A DNA stretch of 45,198 nucleotides from DATIJJ01 sp035478255 (GCA_035478255.1 DATIJV010000038.1:1-45198); one strand, 5' to 3'; positions 22,323-32,066 are shown, counted from the stretch's first letter. The notes: generated by a model from the sequence alone, not told the origin. Translations and numbers: made by a program.

Positions 22323-23548
22323 CGTATATTCAACACGTCGAATCTGCCATGCAGGACCTTCAACAGGGAAAAATGGTTATCCTGATTGATAGCCCTGATC
22401 GTGAAAATGAAGGCGATTTAATTTTTCCTGCAGAAATGGCAACACCTGAAAAAATTAATTTTATGATTCGGCACTGCAGCGGAATTATTTGTCTGTCGCT
22501 GGATGAGACATTCATTAATAAATTAGGATTAAAACCCATGGTGCCTCTGGATGAAAATACGAGCCATCGTAAAACACCTTTTACACTTTCTATTGAAGCC
22601 AAACACGGTGTCAGCACAGGTGTGTCCGCTCACGATCGTGCAAAAACTATTTTAACTGCGATTGATGAGAATTCAACGCCAGATGATCTGGTCAAGCCCG
22701 GACATATTTTTCCTTTGCATGCGAAAAAAGAAGGCGTACTAGAAAGAGCAGGTCATACAGAAGGTGCTGTTGATTTGGTGCGATTGGCGGGGTTTAAATC
22801 AGCCGCTGTTTTGTGTGAAATCATGAATCCTGATGGTTCAATGGCACGGGGAAAAGAATTGAAAAAATTTGCTGATACACATCAATTGAAAATTTTATCG
22901 ATCGAAGATTTAATTCACTATCGGTTTTATCATGAAACCTTAATTGAAGAAGAAGTGTCAGCGACATTACCGATCAAATCTTACGGTGCTTTTGAAATCA
23001 ATGTGATTAAAGAAAAACAGACTCAACACGAACACATTATTTTAACGAAAAATTTTGCTTCTTCCATTCCTCCTTTAGTCAGAATTCATTCTTGTTGTAT
23101 TACAGGCGATTTATTTGGTTCGGAACGCTGTGATTGCCATCAGCAATTAAATTATTCATTAAAAAAAATCAGCCAGGAAGGCGGCATACTGATTTATTTG
23201 AATCAGGAAGGCCGCGGAATTGGTCTTTTTAATAAAATTAAAGCCTACGCATTACAGGAAAAAGGATTGGACACAATCGAAGCGAACCAGAAATTAGGTA
23301 TGCCGGCTGATGCCAGGGAATATTTTTTGGCAGCGAATATTTTGCGGAATCGCGGTATATACCACGTTCGTTTATTAACAAACAATCCAGCAAAAGCGGA
23401 GGGATTAAAAAAATACGGCATTACGATTGAATATGAAAAAATGCCGATTTTTTGCAGCGCGCATAATAAAAATTATTTATATACCAAAAAAATGAAGTTA
23501 AACCATTTTATTAATGATGAAGCACTATTAAAGGAAGATGTCATATGA
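22316..23548 (+). CDS. ribBA: Bifunctional DHBP synthase / GTP cyclohydrolase II
   Basis: A 410-residue fusion that supplies both precursors of riboflavin. The N-terminal domain (about 1-200) makes 3,4-dihydroxy-2-butanone 4-phosphate: DRENEGD, HCSGIICL and GVSAHDRAKTI are intact. The C-terminal domain (about 205-400) opens GTP: Zn ligands in HSCCITGDLFGSERCDC, then NQEGRGIGL and LLTNNPAKAEGL. In some RibBA proteins one half is degenerate; here both motif sets look complete. It overlaps ribE by seven bases and ribH by four (ATGA), so translation is likely coupled. Confidence 0.95.
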   Translation: MLTYIQHVESAMQDLQQGKMVILIDSPDRENEGDLIFPAEMATPEKINFMIRHCSGIICLSLDETFINKLGLKPMVPLDENTSHRKTPFTLSIEAKHGVSTGVSAHDRAKTILTAIDENSTPDDLVKPGHIFPLHAKKEGVLERAGHTEGAVDLVRLAGFKSAAVLCEIMNPDGSMARGKELKKFADTHQLKILSIEDLIHYRFYHETLIEEEVSATLPIKSYGAFEINVIKEKQTQHEHIILTKNFASSIPPLVRIHSCCITGDLFGSERCDCHQQLNYSLKKISQEGGILIYLNQEGRGIGLFNKIKAYALQEKGLDTIEANQKLGMPADAREYFLAANILRNRGIYHVRLLTNNPAKAEGLKKYGITIEYEKMPIFCSAHNKNYLYTKKMKLNHFINDEALLKEDVI

Positions 23549-23976
23549 AATTTGCTATTGTGGTCAGTCAATTTAATCAGGAAATTACGGATAAATTATT
23601 GGAAGGTGCAGTAAAACGGCTGCGTGAATTGGGTTTTGATGAAAATCAGGTGAAAGTATTTAAAGTTCCAGGTGCGGTTGAAATTCCATTAACAGCCAAG
23701 TTGCTGGCTAAATCAAAAAAATATAACGCTATTATTTGTTTGGGTGCAGTGATACGCGGGGATACGGATCATTATGATTATGTTTGTCAGCAAGTGAGCC
23801 AGGGTTGTCAGCGAGTGATGCTGGAGTTTGATGTTCCGGTTATTTTTGGTGTGTTGACGACGCAAAATGTGGAACAGGCGGAAGAGAGAGCTGGCGGTAG
23901 AGAAGGGCATAAAGGAATAGAAGCAGCAGATGCGGCGATTGAGATGGTGAAGGTGGTGAGTGTTTTGGCGGAGTAA
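23545..23976 (+). CDS. ribH: 6,7-dimethyl-8-ribityllumazine synthase
   Basis: A 143-residue lumazine synthase that joins the pyrimidine and the butanone phosphate before ribE acts. Family features are VVSQFNQEITDKLLEGA, VPGAVEIPL, CLGAVIRGDTDHYDYV (the His of the active site and the GDT loop), and PVIFGVLTTQNVEQAEERAGG. Slightly short (usually about 155), with N-terminal residues missing before the first strand. The start overlaps the ribBA stop. The operon thus supplies steps from GTP and ribulose-5-phosphate to riboflavin except ribD. Confidence 0.95.
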   Translation: MKFAIVVSQFNQEITDKLLEGAVKRLRELGFDENQVKVFKVPGAVEIPLTAKLLAKSKKYNAIICLGAVIRGDTDHYDYVCQQVSQGCQRVMLEFDVPVIFGVLTTQNVEQAEERAGGREGHKGIEAADAAIEMVKVVSVLAE

Positions 23977-23989
23977 TCCGGGTATTTAT

Positions 23990-24130
23990 TACCTCCTTCC
24001 CCTTTCCCCTTCCTCCAGGCGAAAAGCACGCCTGGAGGAAGGGGGACGTTCTAATTTAGCACACCTGTATCGGAGCGTCCCCCTTCCTCCACACGCTTTT
24101 TGTGGAGGAAGGGGAAAGGGGAAGGAGGTA
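23990..24130. repeat. Polypurine mirror-repeat palindromic element (copy 3)
   Basis: Same structure as copy 2: 25-base pyrimidine mirror repeat at 23992-24016 and purine mirror repeat at 24104-24128, each the inverted repeat of the other. Core sequence is near-identical to copy 2 except for the apical stem (AGGC..GCCT here, AAG..CTT there) and three point changes. The CACTGTAA ends of copy 2 are absent. It sits between the ribH stop and the convergent exoprotein stop, taking up almost the whole 164-base gap. Confidence 0.9.
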
Positions 24131-24140
24131 TATAATATAA

Positions 24141-27100
24141 TTAACATCCAAACTTCTGCTTCTTCGCAAGCTCATCATCTAACGAAATTTCCTGGCCTAC
24201 AATTTCAGTAATATTTTGGTCGATGATAATACCTTCTACAAATATGACAGGTAAGAATGTACCTGTTGCGTTATTGTTTGTTGTATTTGACTGCTGAAAA
24301 GGTGTAACAATTTGTGCAATATCCGCATTGACCACAGGGGGAATGGGAGTCGGTTCTGGAGTCGGTTCAGGCGGCGGATTGCTGACTGTGATGTTACTAA
24401 AATAGAAAGGATCGCTGATATAACCTGCCGTGTGTGCTGCATTAGTATACGTTATTGTGAGATTAGATTTATTGGGCAGTGTTAATGTATCCAATCCTGT
24501 GCTTGAGCCAATAGCTTGTTGTATTTGTGTAAAAGAAGCAATTCTGACTGCGGAACTGTTATTGACACTGCCTGTATTGAGTTCATTACCGGAAGGTAAA
24601 GCTAATGTTAATGAAATAGGGCCAGAGTAACCGCTAAAATTAATGCTATTGATATTCGTTATGTTACCGCCATCAATCTGTCCATTGATACTGCCCGTTC
24701 CGGTAAAGAAGAACGTATTGATACCGGTACCGCCAGTCAAATTTTGAATATTGGAAAATCCGCCAGTGACTCCTGTTACACTACCGGTATTTGTACCACT
24801 TACCGTCCAGCTTGCATCACCTGAGGCAACAGTCAGTGTATTTGAACTACCGCTTCCACCTACAATCGAACCACTCACTGTGCCGCCATTCAAAATAAAG
24901 TTATTATTTCCTGATCCGCCCACTAAATTCTGAATATTATTAAACTGGAAGGAGTTTACTCCAGAAATATTATTGATGGCTCCCTGGTTTGCGCCATTAA
25001 TTGTCCATTGTTGTGAGTCGCCCGTTAAAACTGTCAGGACATTATTACCTCCCAAGCCCGTGACGATCAAATTATCGAAACCACTGAGTGTATTGCTGCT
25101 CAAACTTAATTGTGTGCCGGTTATATTGAGATTATGGTTTCCCCCAGTGACACCTCCCTGGAAAGCAATATCGCCGCTATCACTTAACAATGCCACATCT
25201 GCGCCTAATACAAGCGCCGAACCATACGTTTGATTAGAGACTGTATGGACTTGACTACCGCCCACTGTCAAAGTGCCTGCACTACTGCTTAAACTTCCCA
25301 ATGCAGTGCTATTACCGACATTACCATTTAAAAGAATGGAACCTGGGCCTAATAAGGACAATGCACCGCTGCCATTGATGGCTCCAGTAATCGTTAATAT
25401 ATCCGCTAATAAACTCGTTGCTATCGAATTAGATGCAGTCAGAGTGACAGTGCTATTCAGTAAGCTTGTGCCCGTGCTTAACAAGTTTCCACCATTTAAC
25501 GTGAGGGCCGCAGTGGTGGTCAGATTGTTAATCGAAAGCGTGCCGCCGGATGACACTGACACTCCTCCTGCAAAACCAGTAAGTGCTGAGGAATTATTTA
25601 AACTAAATGTTCCCGTACCGCCAAAATTAATATTATTAACATTGCTAAATGTGCCTGTTAAAAACCCATTATTGCCAGATTGATTGATTGAAAAATTCGT
25701 AGCGTTATTTCCTAGAATATTGCCAGTCACCTGAACATTATTTGCGGTCAAAACTGGATTATTGGTAACTGACAGATTGCCTGTATAAGTTTGGTTGCCG
25801 GTGGTTGTGACATTCGCATTCAAATTGACTGCATTGGCTTGTAATGTGCTTAATCCAGAGAGTGCGCCATTTAAAACAGATGTACCGCTATCGGCTAACA
25901 CTAAACTGTTTCCTGCACCTGTGACACTGCTTAGCGTAATCCCTGAACCCGTTAAAACGGTTGCAGCCCCTAATGTCGCTGCGCCGTAAGATTGTGTGCC
26001 GGTGCTGGTAACATTGCCATTATTAAGCGTTACAGCATTCGTTTGTAAGGTAGTCAATCCTGTTATTGCGCCGCCCAAGACGGATGTGCCGCTATCACTG
26101 AGTGTTAAACTATGTGCTCCGCCGGTAATACTGCTATTAAAACTGATGCCTGCTCCTGATAAAGTCGTATTTTTACTGAGTGTTGAACTGCCATAACTTT
26201 GCGTACCGGATGTAGTCACTGTGTTAGAACCTGTCACATTAAAAACAACAGGGCCTGCTAAAGTCACACGACTTGTACTACCACCGATTGTAATAGGCGT
26301 ATCAATCGTATACGTTGTGCTGCCCGAACTGACTAAATTTGCTGTTGTATTCGTACCGTTTCCTAAAGCAAAATTACCTGAGCTTAATGCAAAGAGAATA
26401 TCGTTTGATGTTAAAGATCCTTTAAAATTACTGATTAACAAACTATTGGATGTTGAAGTAATACTGCTGTCAATCTGAATATTATTTACAGCAGATGTAC
26501 TAAGACTGATGAGACTTGCACCGGCTGCAGGTGCTAATGCCAAAATATTACCGACCCCATTTTGTCCATAGATCAAAAGATTACTATTATTGGCGATCGC
26601 ACCATTTGCTGTGAGTGAATAAAAAGTATTATTCGCACCCGTATAGGTTGTATCTGCTGCTGCAGCATTGGAAGCGATGCTTACACTCTTTCCTCCTCCC
26701 CCTGCACTGATTAGACTACCTTGAATAACGCGAGGAGTTGTCGGATAAAATCCTTTAAGATAGGGATAAGATGTTCCTTGGATAATTCCCCAGGTATTTG
26801 AAAAATCCCAGCCTGTGAATGTCGCTTGTAGAGTTAAATTAACAGCACCCGGTGCACAACTGGTATTGCCGTAACAACCGATAGAACCACCTGAACTGGT
26901 ACTTTGTCCTGAAGTAGCGCGGTCCCAAAAACTGTTTGAAGCGGTCGCGCCAGAAAAATATAATCCACCAGAAGATAGACCAGAGGCAGTATTCACATAA
27001 CCTGCGCTAAATGAATTGGTCACACCATTAACATTACTGACATTGAGCGAACCGACTAATCCGCCCACGATATTATCAGTTGAAGTAACGGATGCTAGAC

Positions 27101-30100
27101 TGAAAGAATTAGAAATAGCGCTGCCTGCATTTGCAACAAAATTACCGACAAGCCCACCGACACCGTTATTAAGATCTGCTGAAGGACGATTACCCGTTAC
27201 ACTTCCTGTCACAAAAGAATTTGTGACAGTCGAATTTCCATCACCATGTCCAATGAGTCCGCCAACGTTTGCGCCGCCAGAGACATTCACATCGACTAAT
27301 CCTACATTTTGAATTGTGCTGCCGGAAATAGCACCCAATAATCCGACTGCGGAAGAATTAGCCGTACCGCTATTTTCTCTGCTGATGGCAAGACCGCTAA
27401 TGAGATGATATTGACCATTAAAGGACCCTGTGAAGGGCGTATCATTGATAAATGAGCTGCCGCTGACATGTCCTGTTCCTATTGGAGCAAAACCGGCCGA
27501 TGAAGCGCCCCAGACATCTGCAGAATTGGCCAGGCTGGTTGAAAGACCGATGTCACTGGCTAAAACATATGAAGCACCGAGTGTTGAGCTCATCAACTGT
27601 AACTGGTGGGCTGTTCTGATATCGTAAGGCCCGCTGCCTGTTGGAAATCCAGTCGAAGCAACGGGGAATAATTCAGACATTAACATCGGTCGAGTTCCAT
27701 TCGCCATAAACCAAACTGTATTGGCTGGAGTAGACGTTGTGCTGGGTGTACTGGTTATATTCCATCCTGCACCGCTAATGAAAGGACTGCCCGTCTGGAA
27801 GTTGCTCAGTACTTGCATCTGGGCGGTTGTCATTCCCCTATAACCCGCAGAACCTGTACTGCCTGAGCTCGCCGCTTGTCCTGTAGTTTGTGTATCCCAG
27901 AAACTGTTTGTGATGGTATAGCCATTAGCGAATTGAACCAAACCACCGAAGGTCCCTGTGCCTGAAACAGACCCTGTTGCATAAGAATTTATAATGGTTC
28001 CATTATCTCCGCCACTGACCAGACTGCCGGCGCCGCCAGAGGCAATCACAGCGCCTGTGCTATAGGAATTAGTAATAGTGCTAAAGGAAAAGCCGCCGAC
28101 CAAACCGCCGACCGTATGGCCAGTCACAGTCCCTGAATTATAAGATGCATTAATCGTAGTACCAGCGTTAGTACCGCCTACCAGTCCTCCTGTACTAAAG
28201 GGAGTAGTCGACGTCACAGCGGCAGCATTATAAGATCCTGTGATACTACTATTTAACAAAGAACCGACTACACCGCCTACTGCACACCCAACACCACAAC
28301 CGGCACCCGCAACCTGACTGACGACACCAGTTACATAAACATGATTAATGCTGCCGCCTGACATTTTCCCGACGAGCCCCCCTAATGCATTATCTTGTGT
28401 ACCGCCGCTTTGAATGTTTACATTGGTGAGTCCTACATTATTTAGGCTCGATCCAGTTCCTGCATTTCCAAAGAGTCCTGCATAACCTATGCTGGATGTA
28501 TTCATGTATAAACTATCAATCGTATAATTCTGCCCATTAAAATTGCCTGTAAAAGCTGAACTGGATGTACCAACGGGTATAAATCCTGTGCCGCCATTCC
28601 AGCCGCTTGTGACTGAAGCATCAATATTTTTTGAAAGAGCATAAGTGCCGCTTAAATTGGTATTCATATCTTGCAGTTGCTGCGCACTGTTAATTAACAT
28701 ATAAGCAGTTAATGTTGCGCCTGTTACGTTTGCGCTAAAATCCGTCGGTGTTGCATAGCTTGAAGGATTGTAATAGAAAGTTGCTGTGCCGCCGGCTGCT
28801 GTATTAACCACACCACTGCCAGAAATTGTGCCTGTTCCTGTTCCTGTATTATCAGCCTGGAGAATGACATTGGCCGCTGCTGTGCTCGAAATATTGTTAT
28901 TTAATTGAATTCCTTTATAGGCACTTAACGTCAGTGTTGTAGCACTTGTCCAGGAAATAGGTGTACCAACAATAATATCACCCGTTCCAAGACCCGTTCC
29001 TCCTGCGGTAGTGAGTACAGTAACATTTGCGCCATTCAATGCAGAGGTGAGTGTTGTGACATTCAAATTAGAAGAAGTTGCATTGGCATCGCCTGTGTAG
29101 GGGCTTGCGCCTGTTACATTACTATTCGCAGCAGCAGAGATCGTCAAATCAGTTGGATCCAGTAACCAAGTCCCCGTTTTACCGTGCGCTGATAATAAAT
29201 TTACATCAATATCTGTTACATTTAAATAATGTCCCGATGTTTCAACAAATCCACCGTCCCCGCTTTCTGCTCCACCGCGTGCTGAGATTGATCCAGAAAA
29301 TTGCGTGTCATGATCTGACCATGCAATGATGGTGCCGCCATTTCCAGACGTGATGGCATCGGCATTGATTTTAGCGCCTTTATCCACTGTTGTTGAATAA
29401 GCATTTTTTTCAGGGCCTTTTCCTTGATAATTTCCGCCAATTAATACCTTGCCGCCGCCTTGATCACCGCTCACATCAATTTCAGCAGTTGATTTGACCG
29501 TAATTTTTTTTGCGAGAATTTTTACCTGACCACCGGTTTCATTTTTTTCTTTTCCTGACGCATCCAATTTACCTGCGACTGCTATATCACCTTCTCCAGC
29601 ATCTAAAATAATGACGCCATTTTTATCTTGTGAAACAGAACGCGCGATGGCAACACCTTCCATATTAACGACATGATCAACCACTTCACGTGCAGCTTTT
29701 GCTGTGACAATAATTGTTCCGCCATCTGCTAATAATTGACCGGTATTTTTTACCGCATCCGTTATTTTATTACCTTGATGATCGACTGCTGTAGAATCAG
29801 CTTCTTCATCGACCGTAAAATTAATTAATTGATCTCCAGAAAAATCAAAAGTAAATTTATTTCCTGAAGCGAGGATAATTTTTCCAGAATGCACCTCGAT
29901 CGTTCCATCATTTCTCACTGCATTACCGACTAATGCAACCAAGCCATTTTCTGCCGCATGGATGGTTCCTTGATTGATGATTGAACCATTGTAATCAGAG
30001 GAAGTTTTATTAAAATGGTATCTGTCTGCTAAAAAATCTGCATCACTGATATCATGTGTGGATGCAATAATTCCACCGACATCGACCTGCGATCCCGGAC

Positions 30101-30449
30101 CAAAAAATATGCCAGCTTGATTCACTAAAATAATTTTTCCTGTTGCGGACAAATGACCATAAATCTGTGATGCACCCATTTGCGGATTAATACGATTTAA
30201 TGCAACGCCTCCCGTGGGTTGTTGGAAATGCGTTTTTTCAGCGGCATTAATATTAAAACTTTGCCAATTGATAATGGCTTTTGCACTGCCTTGATTAATG
30301 ACGGTAGAATTAGGAGCTTGCTGGATAGAAACATTACCTGATGCGACGTGGTCCAATACGGGATTCGCAAGCGTCAACCCTGTCATGCTTAAGCTCATAA
30401 CAAAAACAATAATCGACGATAATCTGTTTTTCTTGCGGCCCGATTTCAC
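24141..30449 (-). CDS. Two-partner-secretion exoprotein (filamentous haemagglutinin-like) with GLUG repeats
   Basis: A protein of about 2100 residues. The signal peptide (MKSGRKKNRLSSIIVFVMSLSMTGLTLA) is followed by a TPS domain (about 30-270: VASGNVSIQQAPNSTVINQGSAKAIINW..FNIN, then NRINPQMGASQIYGHLSATGKIILVNQAGIFFGPGSQVDVGGI) that TpsB pores recognise. The middle has two blocks of GLUG motifs (GGLVG..ITNSYSTG type) near 26.8-27.4 kb and 27.9-28.4 kb. The rest is Ser/Thr/Asn/Gly-rich beta-helix repeat, e.g. LSDSGTSVLGG and LADSGTSVLNG pairs. The C terminus is Pro-rich, then ends FGC. Likely an adhesin or matrix protein. The longest frame starts at TTG 30473; GTG 30449 follows GGGAGAA and gives a normal signal peptide. 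No TpsB partner is in the window. Confidence 0.9.
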   Translation of the reverse strand: MKSGRKKNRLSSIIVFVMSLSMTGLTLANPVLDHVASGNVSIQQAPNSTVINQGSAKAIINWQSFNINAAEKTHFQQPTGGVALNRINPQMGASQIYGHLSATGKIILVNQAGIFFGPGSQVDVGGIIASTHDISDADFLADRYHFNKTSSDYNGSIINQGTIHAAENGLVALVGNAVRNDGTIEVHSGKIILASGNKFTFDFSGDQLINFTVDEEADSTAVDHQGNKITDAVKNTGQLLADGGTIIVTAKAAREVVDHVVNMEGVAIARSVSQDKNGVIILDAGEGDIAVAGKLDASGKEKNETGGQVKILAKKITVKSTAEIDVSGDQGGGKVLIGGNYQGKGPEKNAYSTTVDKGAKINADAITSGNGGTIIAWSDHDTQFSGSISARGGAESGDGGFVETSGHYLNVTDIDVNLLSAHGKTGTWLLDPTDLTISAAANSNVTGASPYTGDANATSSNLNVTTLTSALNGANVTVLTTAGGTGLGTGDIIVGTPISWTSATTLTLSAYKGIQLNNNISSTAAANVILQADNTGTGTGTISGSGVVNTAAGGTATFYYNPSSYATPTDFSANVTGATLTAYMLINSAQQLQDMNTNLSGTYALSKNIDASVTSGWNGGTGFIPVGTSSSAFTGNFNGQNYTIDSLYMNTSSIGYAGLFGNAGTGSSLNNVGLTNVNIQSGGTQDNALGGLVGKMSGGSINHVYVTGVVSQVAGAGCGVGCAVGGVVGSLLNSSITGSYNAAAVTSTTPFSTGGLVGGTNAGTTINASYNSGTVTGHTVGGLVGGFSFSTITNSYSTGAVIASGGAGSLVSGGDNGTIINSYATGSVSGTGTFGGLVQFANGYTITNSFWDTQTTGQAASSGSTGSAGYRGMTTAQMQVLSNFQTGSPFISGAGWNITSTPSTTSTPANTVWFMANGTRPMLMSELFPVASTGFPTGSGPYDIRTAHQLQLMSSTLGASYVLASDIGLSTSLANSADVWGASSAGFAPIGTGHVSGSSFINDTPFTGSFNGQYHLISGLAISRENSGTANSSAVGLLGAISGSTIQNVGLVDVNVSGGANVGGLIGHGDGNSTVTNSFVTGSVTGNRPSADLNNGVGGLVGNFVANAGSAISNSFSLASVTSTDNIVGGLVGSLNVSNVNGVTNSFSAGYVNTASGLSSGGLYFSGATASNSFWDRATSGQSTSSGGSIGCYGNTSCAPGAVNLTLQATFTGWDFSNTWGIIQGTSYPYLKGFYPTTPRVIQGSLISAGGGGKSVSIASNAAAADTTYTGANNTFYSLTANGAIANNSNLLIYGQNGVGNILALAPAAGASLISLSTSAVNNIQIDSSITSTSNSLLISNFKGSLTSNDILFALSSGNFALGNGTNTTANLVSSGSTTYTIDTPITIGGSTSRVTLAGPVVFNVTGSNTVTTSGTQSYGSSTLSKNTTLSGAGISFNSSITGGAHSLTLSDSGTSVLGGAITGLTTLQTNAVTLNNGNVTSTGTQSYGAATLGAATVLTGSGITLSSVTGAGNSLVLADSGTSVLNGALSGLSTLQANAVNLNANVTTTGNQTYTGNLSVTNNPVLTANNVQVTGNILGNNATNFSINQSGNNGFLTGTFSNVNNINFGGTGTFSLNNSSALTGFAGGVSVSSGGTLSINNLTTTAALTLNGGNLLSTGTSLLNSTVTLTASNSIATSLLADILTITGAINGSGALSLLGPGSILLNGNVGNSTALGSLSSSAGTLTVGGSQVHTVSNQTYGSALVLGADVALLSDSGDIAFQGGVTGGNHNLNITGTQLSLSSNTLSGFDNLIVTGLGGNNVLTVLTGDSQQWTINGANQGAINNISGVNSFQFNNIQNLVGGSGNNNFILNGGTVSGSIVGGSGSSNTLTVASGDASWTVSGTNTGSVTGVTGGFSNIQNLTGGTGINTFFFTGTGSINGQIDGGNITNINSINFSGYSGPISLTLALPSGNELNTGSVNNSSAVRIASFTQIQQAIGSSTGLDTLTLPNKSNLTITYTNAAHTAGYISDPFYFSNITVSNPPPEPTPEPTPIPPVVNADIAQIVTPFQQSNTTNNNATGTFLPVIFVEGIIIDQNITEIVGQEISLDDELAKKQKFGC

Positions 30450-30606
30450 TGTCTTCTCCCAAAGAAAAAACAATCAAAAAGTAACGTAAACTTGTTGTTT
30501 TGTTATATGTTTGATCTCTTATATTAAGTGTAGCCGGCATTTGGGGATTTGCTGGGAGAAGATGGTAAGCGATTGAAAAACAAGAATAAATGGATTGATT
30601 TTTTGA

Positions 30607-30649
30607 CTTTCACCGAACTCCAAATGCTTGTTTGGGAGTTCGGTGAAAG
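30607..30649. repeat. REP-like hairpin, GAACTCC family copy 2
   Basis: The arms 30607-30621 (CTTTCACCGAACTCC) and 30635-30649 are identical to the outer 15 bp of the hairpin at 3744-3786; three further A/T pairs form around a bulged G. It lies eight bases beyond the stop codon of the spermidine-synthase-like gene. Confidence 0.85.
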
Positions 30650-30656
30650 GTATAAA

Positions 30657-32066
30657 TCACCACGTAAAAGCATCTATCGTTGAATTATTCAAATTATCTG
30701 AATAAATCTTCTTATCATCAGAGCGCATAGAGTGATAACACACATACAAAATATTCGTCTGTTTATCCGAGTATCGCAATGGAATGCTCATGCAATTTGA
30801 AAAAACTGAACGAATGGTATTATCGATATGTTTTGAATAAGGATCAGCCAGCATTGGCTTTGCGACGATATTAAAAATAGCAATTCCATTTTCGCTCAGA
30901 TGCTCGCGAATTTTTAAAATATATTCTTCTGAAATTAAATAAGCGGGAATTGATTTAATATCACTATACACATCCACTACAATTGCCGGATATTTTTTTT
31001 TCGTTACATTGAGATAATGTCTCGCATCATCAATAATTAAATGATTATTCATTTCTGGAATAAAATCCGGCACTGTAATTTTCTTGATTTGTTTATCAAT
31101 ATCAACATAGGTAAATTGATTTCCATAAGAATTTTCTGCTGAAAGTGAAAAACCACCCGCGCCCAATACCAATATTTCAGTGTTACGTAATTTTAAATCG
31201 TTAAATAATATTTTTTTGATTAATTCAATATATTGAAATCCTTTTTTGTTTTTATCTATCAAAGAACTCGCGGCATTATTAATAACCAGCATTTTCTCGT
31301 TATCTTGAAGCTTTAAATCCTGTCCGTTGACGATTTGATAGTTAGCATATTGATTGGTTAAATTGAAAAGAGTGTGTTCCATTTTAATATTGCAATGATA
31401 AGCAATCCAGATCACCGCTATTGAAAAACAGAGCTGCAATAATAATGAAAATTTTGTTTCTATTAACCAAAACGATAACAAAATCAGCACCATAAAATTA
31501 AAAAATACTGTCCATGCAACACCAAAATAATACATAAAGATAATCGTAGTTAAGATGGCACCCAAAAATGAACCGATCGTACTTAATCCCAATGTATCTC
31601 CACCGATTAATCCTGCAGGACGATTTTGTTTAACCATGTTCATGGTGATGGGAACAGTTTGTCCGAGCAGATAAATTAAAGGCGCAATAATTACTAAAAG
31701 ATAAGCAATTAAAGGATAGATAATGTGAAAACCAAAAAATTGCTGCAAAAAATAAAAAAACGTCGCAACGAAAATATAGGATAATCCTATCCCTAACCAA
31801 ATGGCCGAAACAAAAAAATTTCTGCGTAAAATATATTGAAAATTTTCAGAATGTTTTCCGCCTCGCTGATAACCCAATGCTAAAAATAGCAAAAAAACTC
31901 CAATGACCAGACTCGTGACAACGACACTTCCGCCAGCAACAGGCAGCAATTGACGTATTGTTAAAATTTCTGTTGCGATTGAGACAAAACCTTCTGCCAA
32001 AATAATAAAAGGCAAAATATAAAAAATTCTACAATGGGGTTTTGAATTTGATAGCGTTGTGTTCAT
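30657..32066 (-). CDS. Membrane-anchored spermidine-synthase-like protein
   Basis: A 469-residue fusion. The N-terminal 220 residues contain about seven hydrophobic helices. The C-terminal half (about 240-440) is a Rossmann domain like spermidine synthase: VLGAGGFSLSAE (nucleotide loop), FTYVDID, IDDARHYL and IVVDVYSD. The usual aminopropyl-transfer motif (D..DP near the gatekeeper Asp) reads VVDVYSD here, with no DP, so enzymatic activity as a spermidine synthase is doubtful. The natural start is ATG 32066, which follows TAGGG; the frame extends to a TTG at 32084. It lies close behind a toxin-antitoxin pair and may be read from the same promoter. Function unknown. Confidence 0.7.
   Translation of the reverse strand: MNTTLSNSKPHCRIFYILPFIILAEGFVSIATEILTIRQLLPVAGGSVVVTSLVIGVFLLFLALGYQRGGKHSENFQYILRRNFFVSAIWLGIGLSYIFVATFFYFLQQFFGFHIIYPLIAYLLVIIAPLIYLLGQTVPITMNMVKQNRPAGLIGGDTLGLSTIGSFLGAILTTIIFMYYFGVAWTVFFNFMVLILLSFWLIETKFSLLLQLCFSIAVIWIAYHCNIKMEHTLFNLTNQYANYQIVNGQDLKLQDNEKMLVINNAASSLIDKNKKGFQYIELIKKILFNDLKLRNTEILVLGAGGFSLSAENSYGNQFTYVDIDKQIKKITVPDFIPEMNNHLIIDDARHYLNVTKKKYPAIVVDVYSDIKSIPAYLISEEYILKIREHLSENGIAIFNIVAKPMLADPYSKHIDNTIRSVFSNCMSIPLRYSDKQTNILYVCYHSMRSDDKKIYSDNLNNSTIDAFTW

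Noticed and set aside
24430..27627. Many plus-strand open frames opposite the exoprotein gene
   Set aside because: They are Val/Pro/Leu-rich reflections of a Thr/Asn/Gly-rich repeat protein, lack RBSs and follow its repeat period.
30450..30473. TTG start for the exoprotein at 30473
   Set aside because: GGGAGAA sits after it and directly before GTG 30449, which also gives a normal signal peptide.
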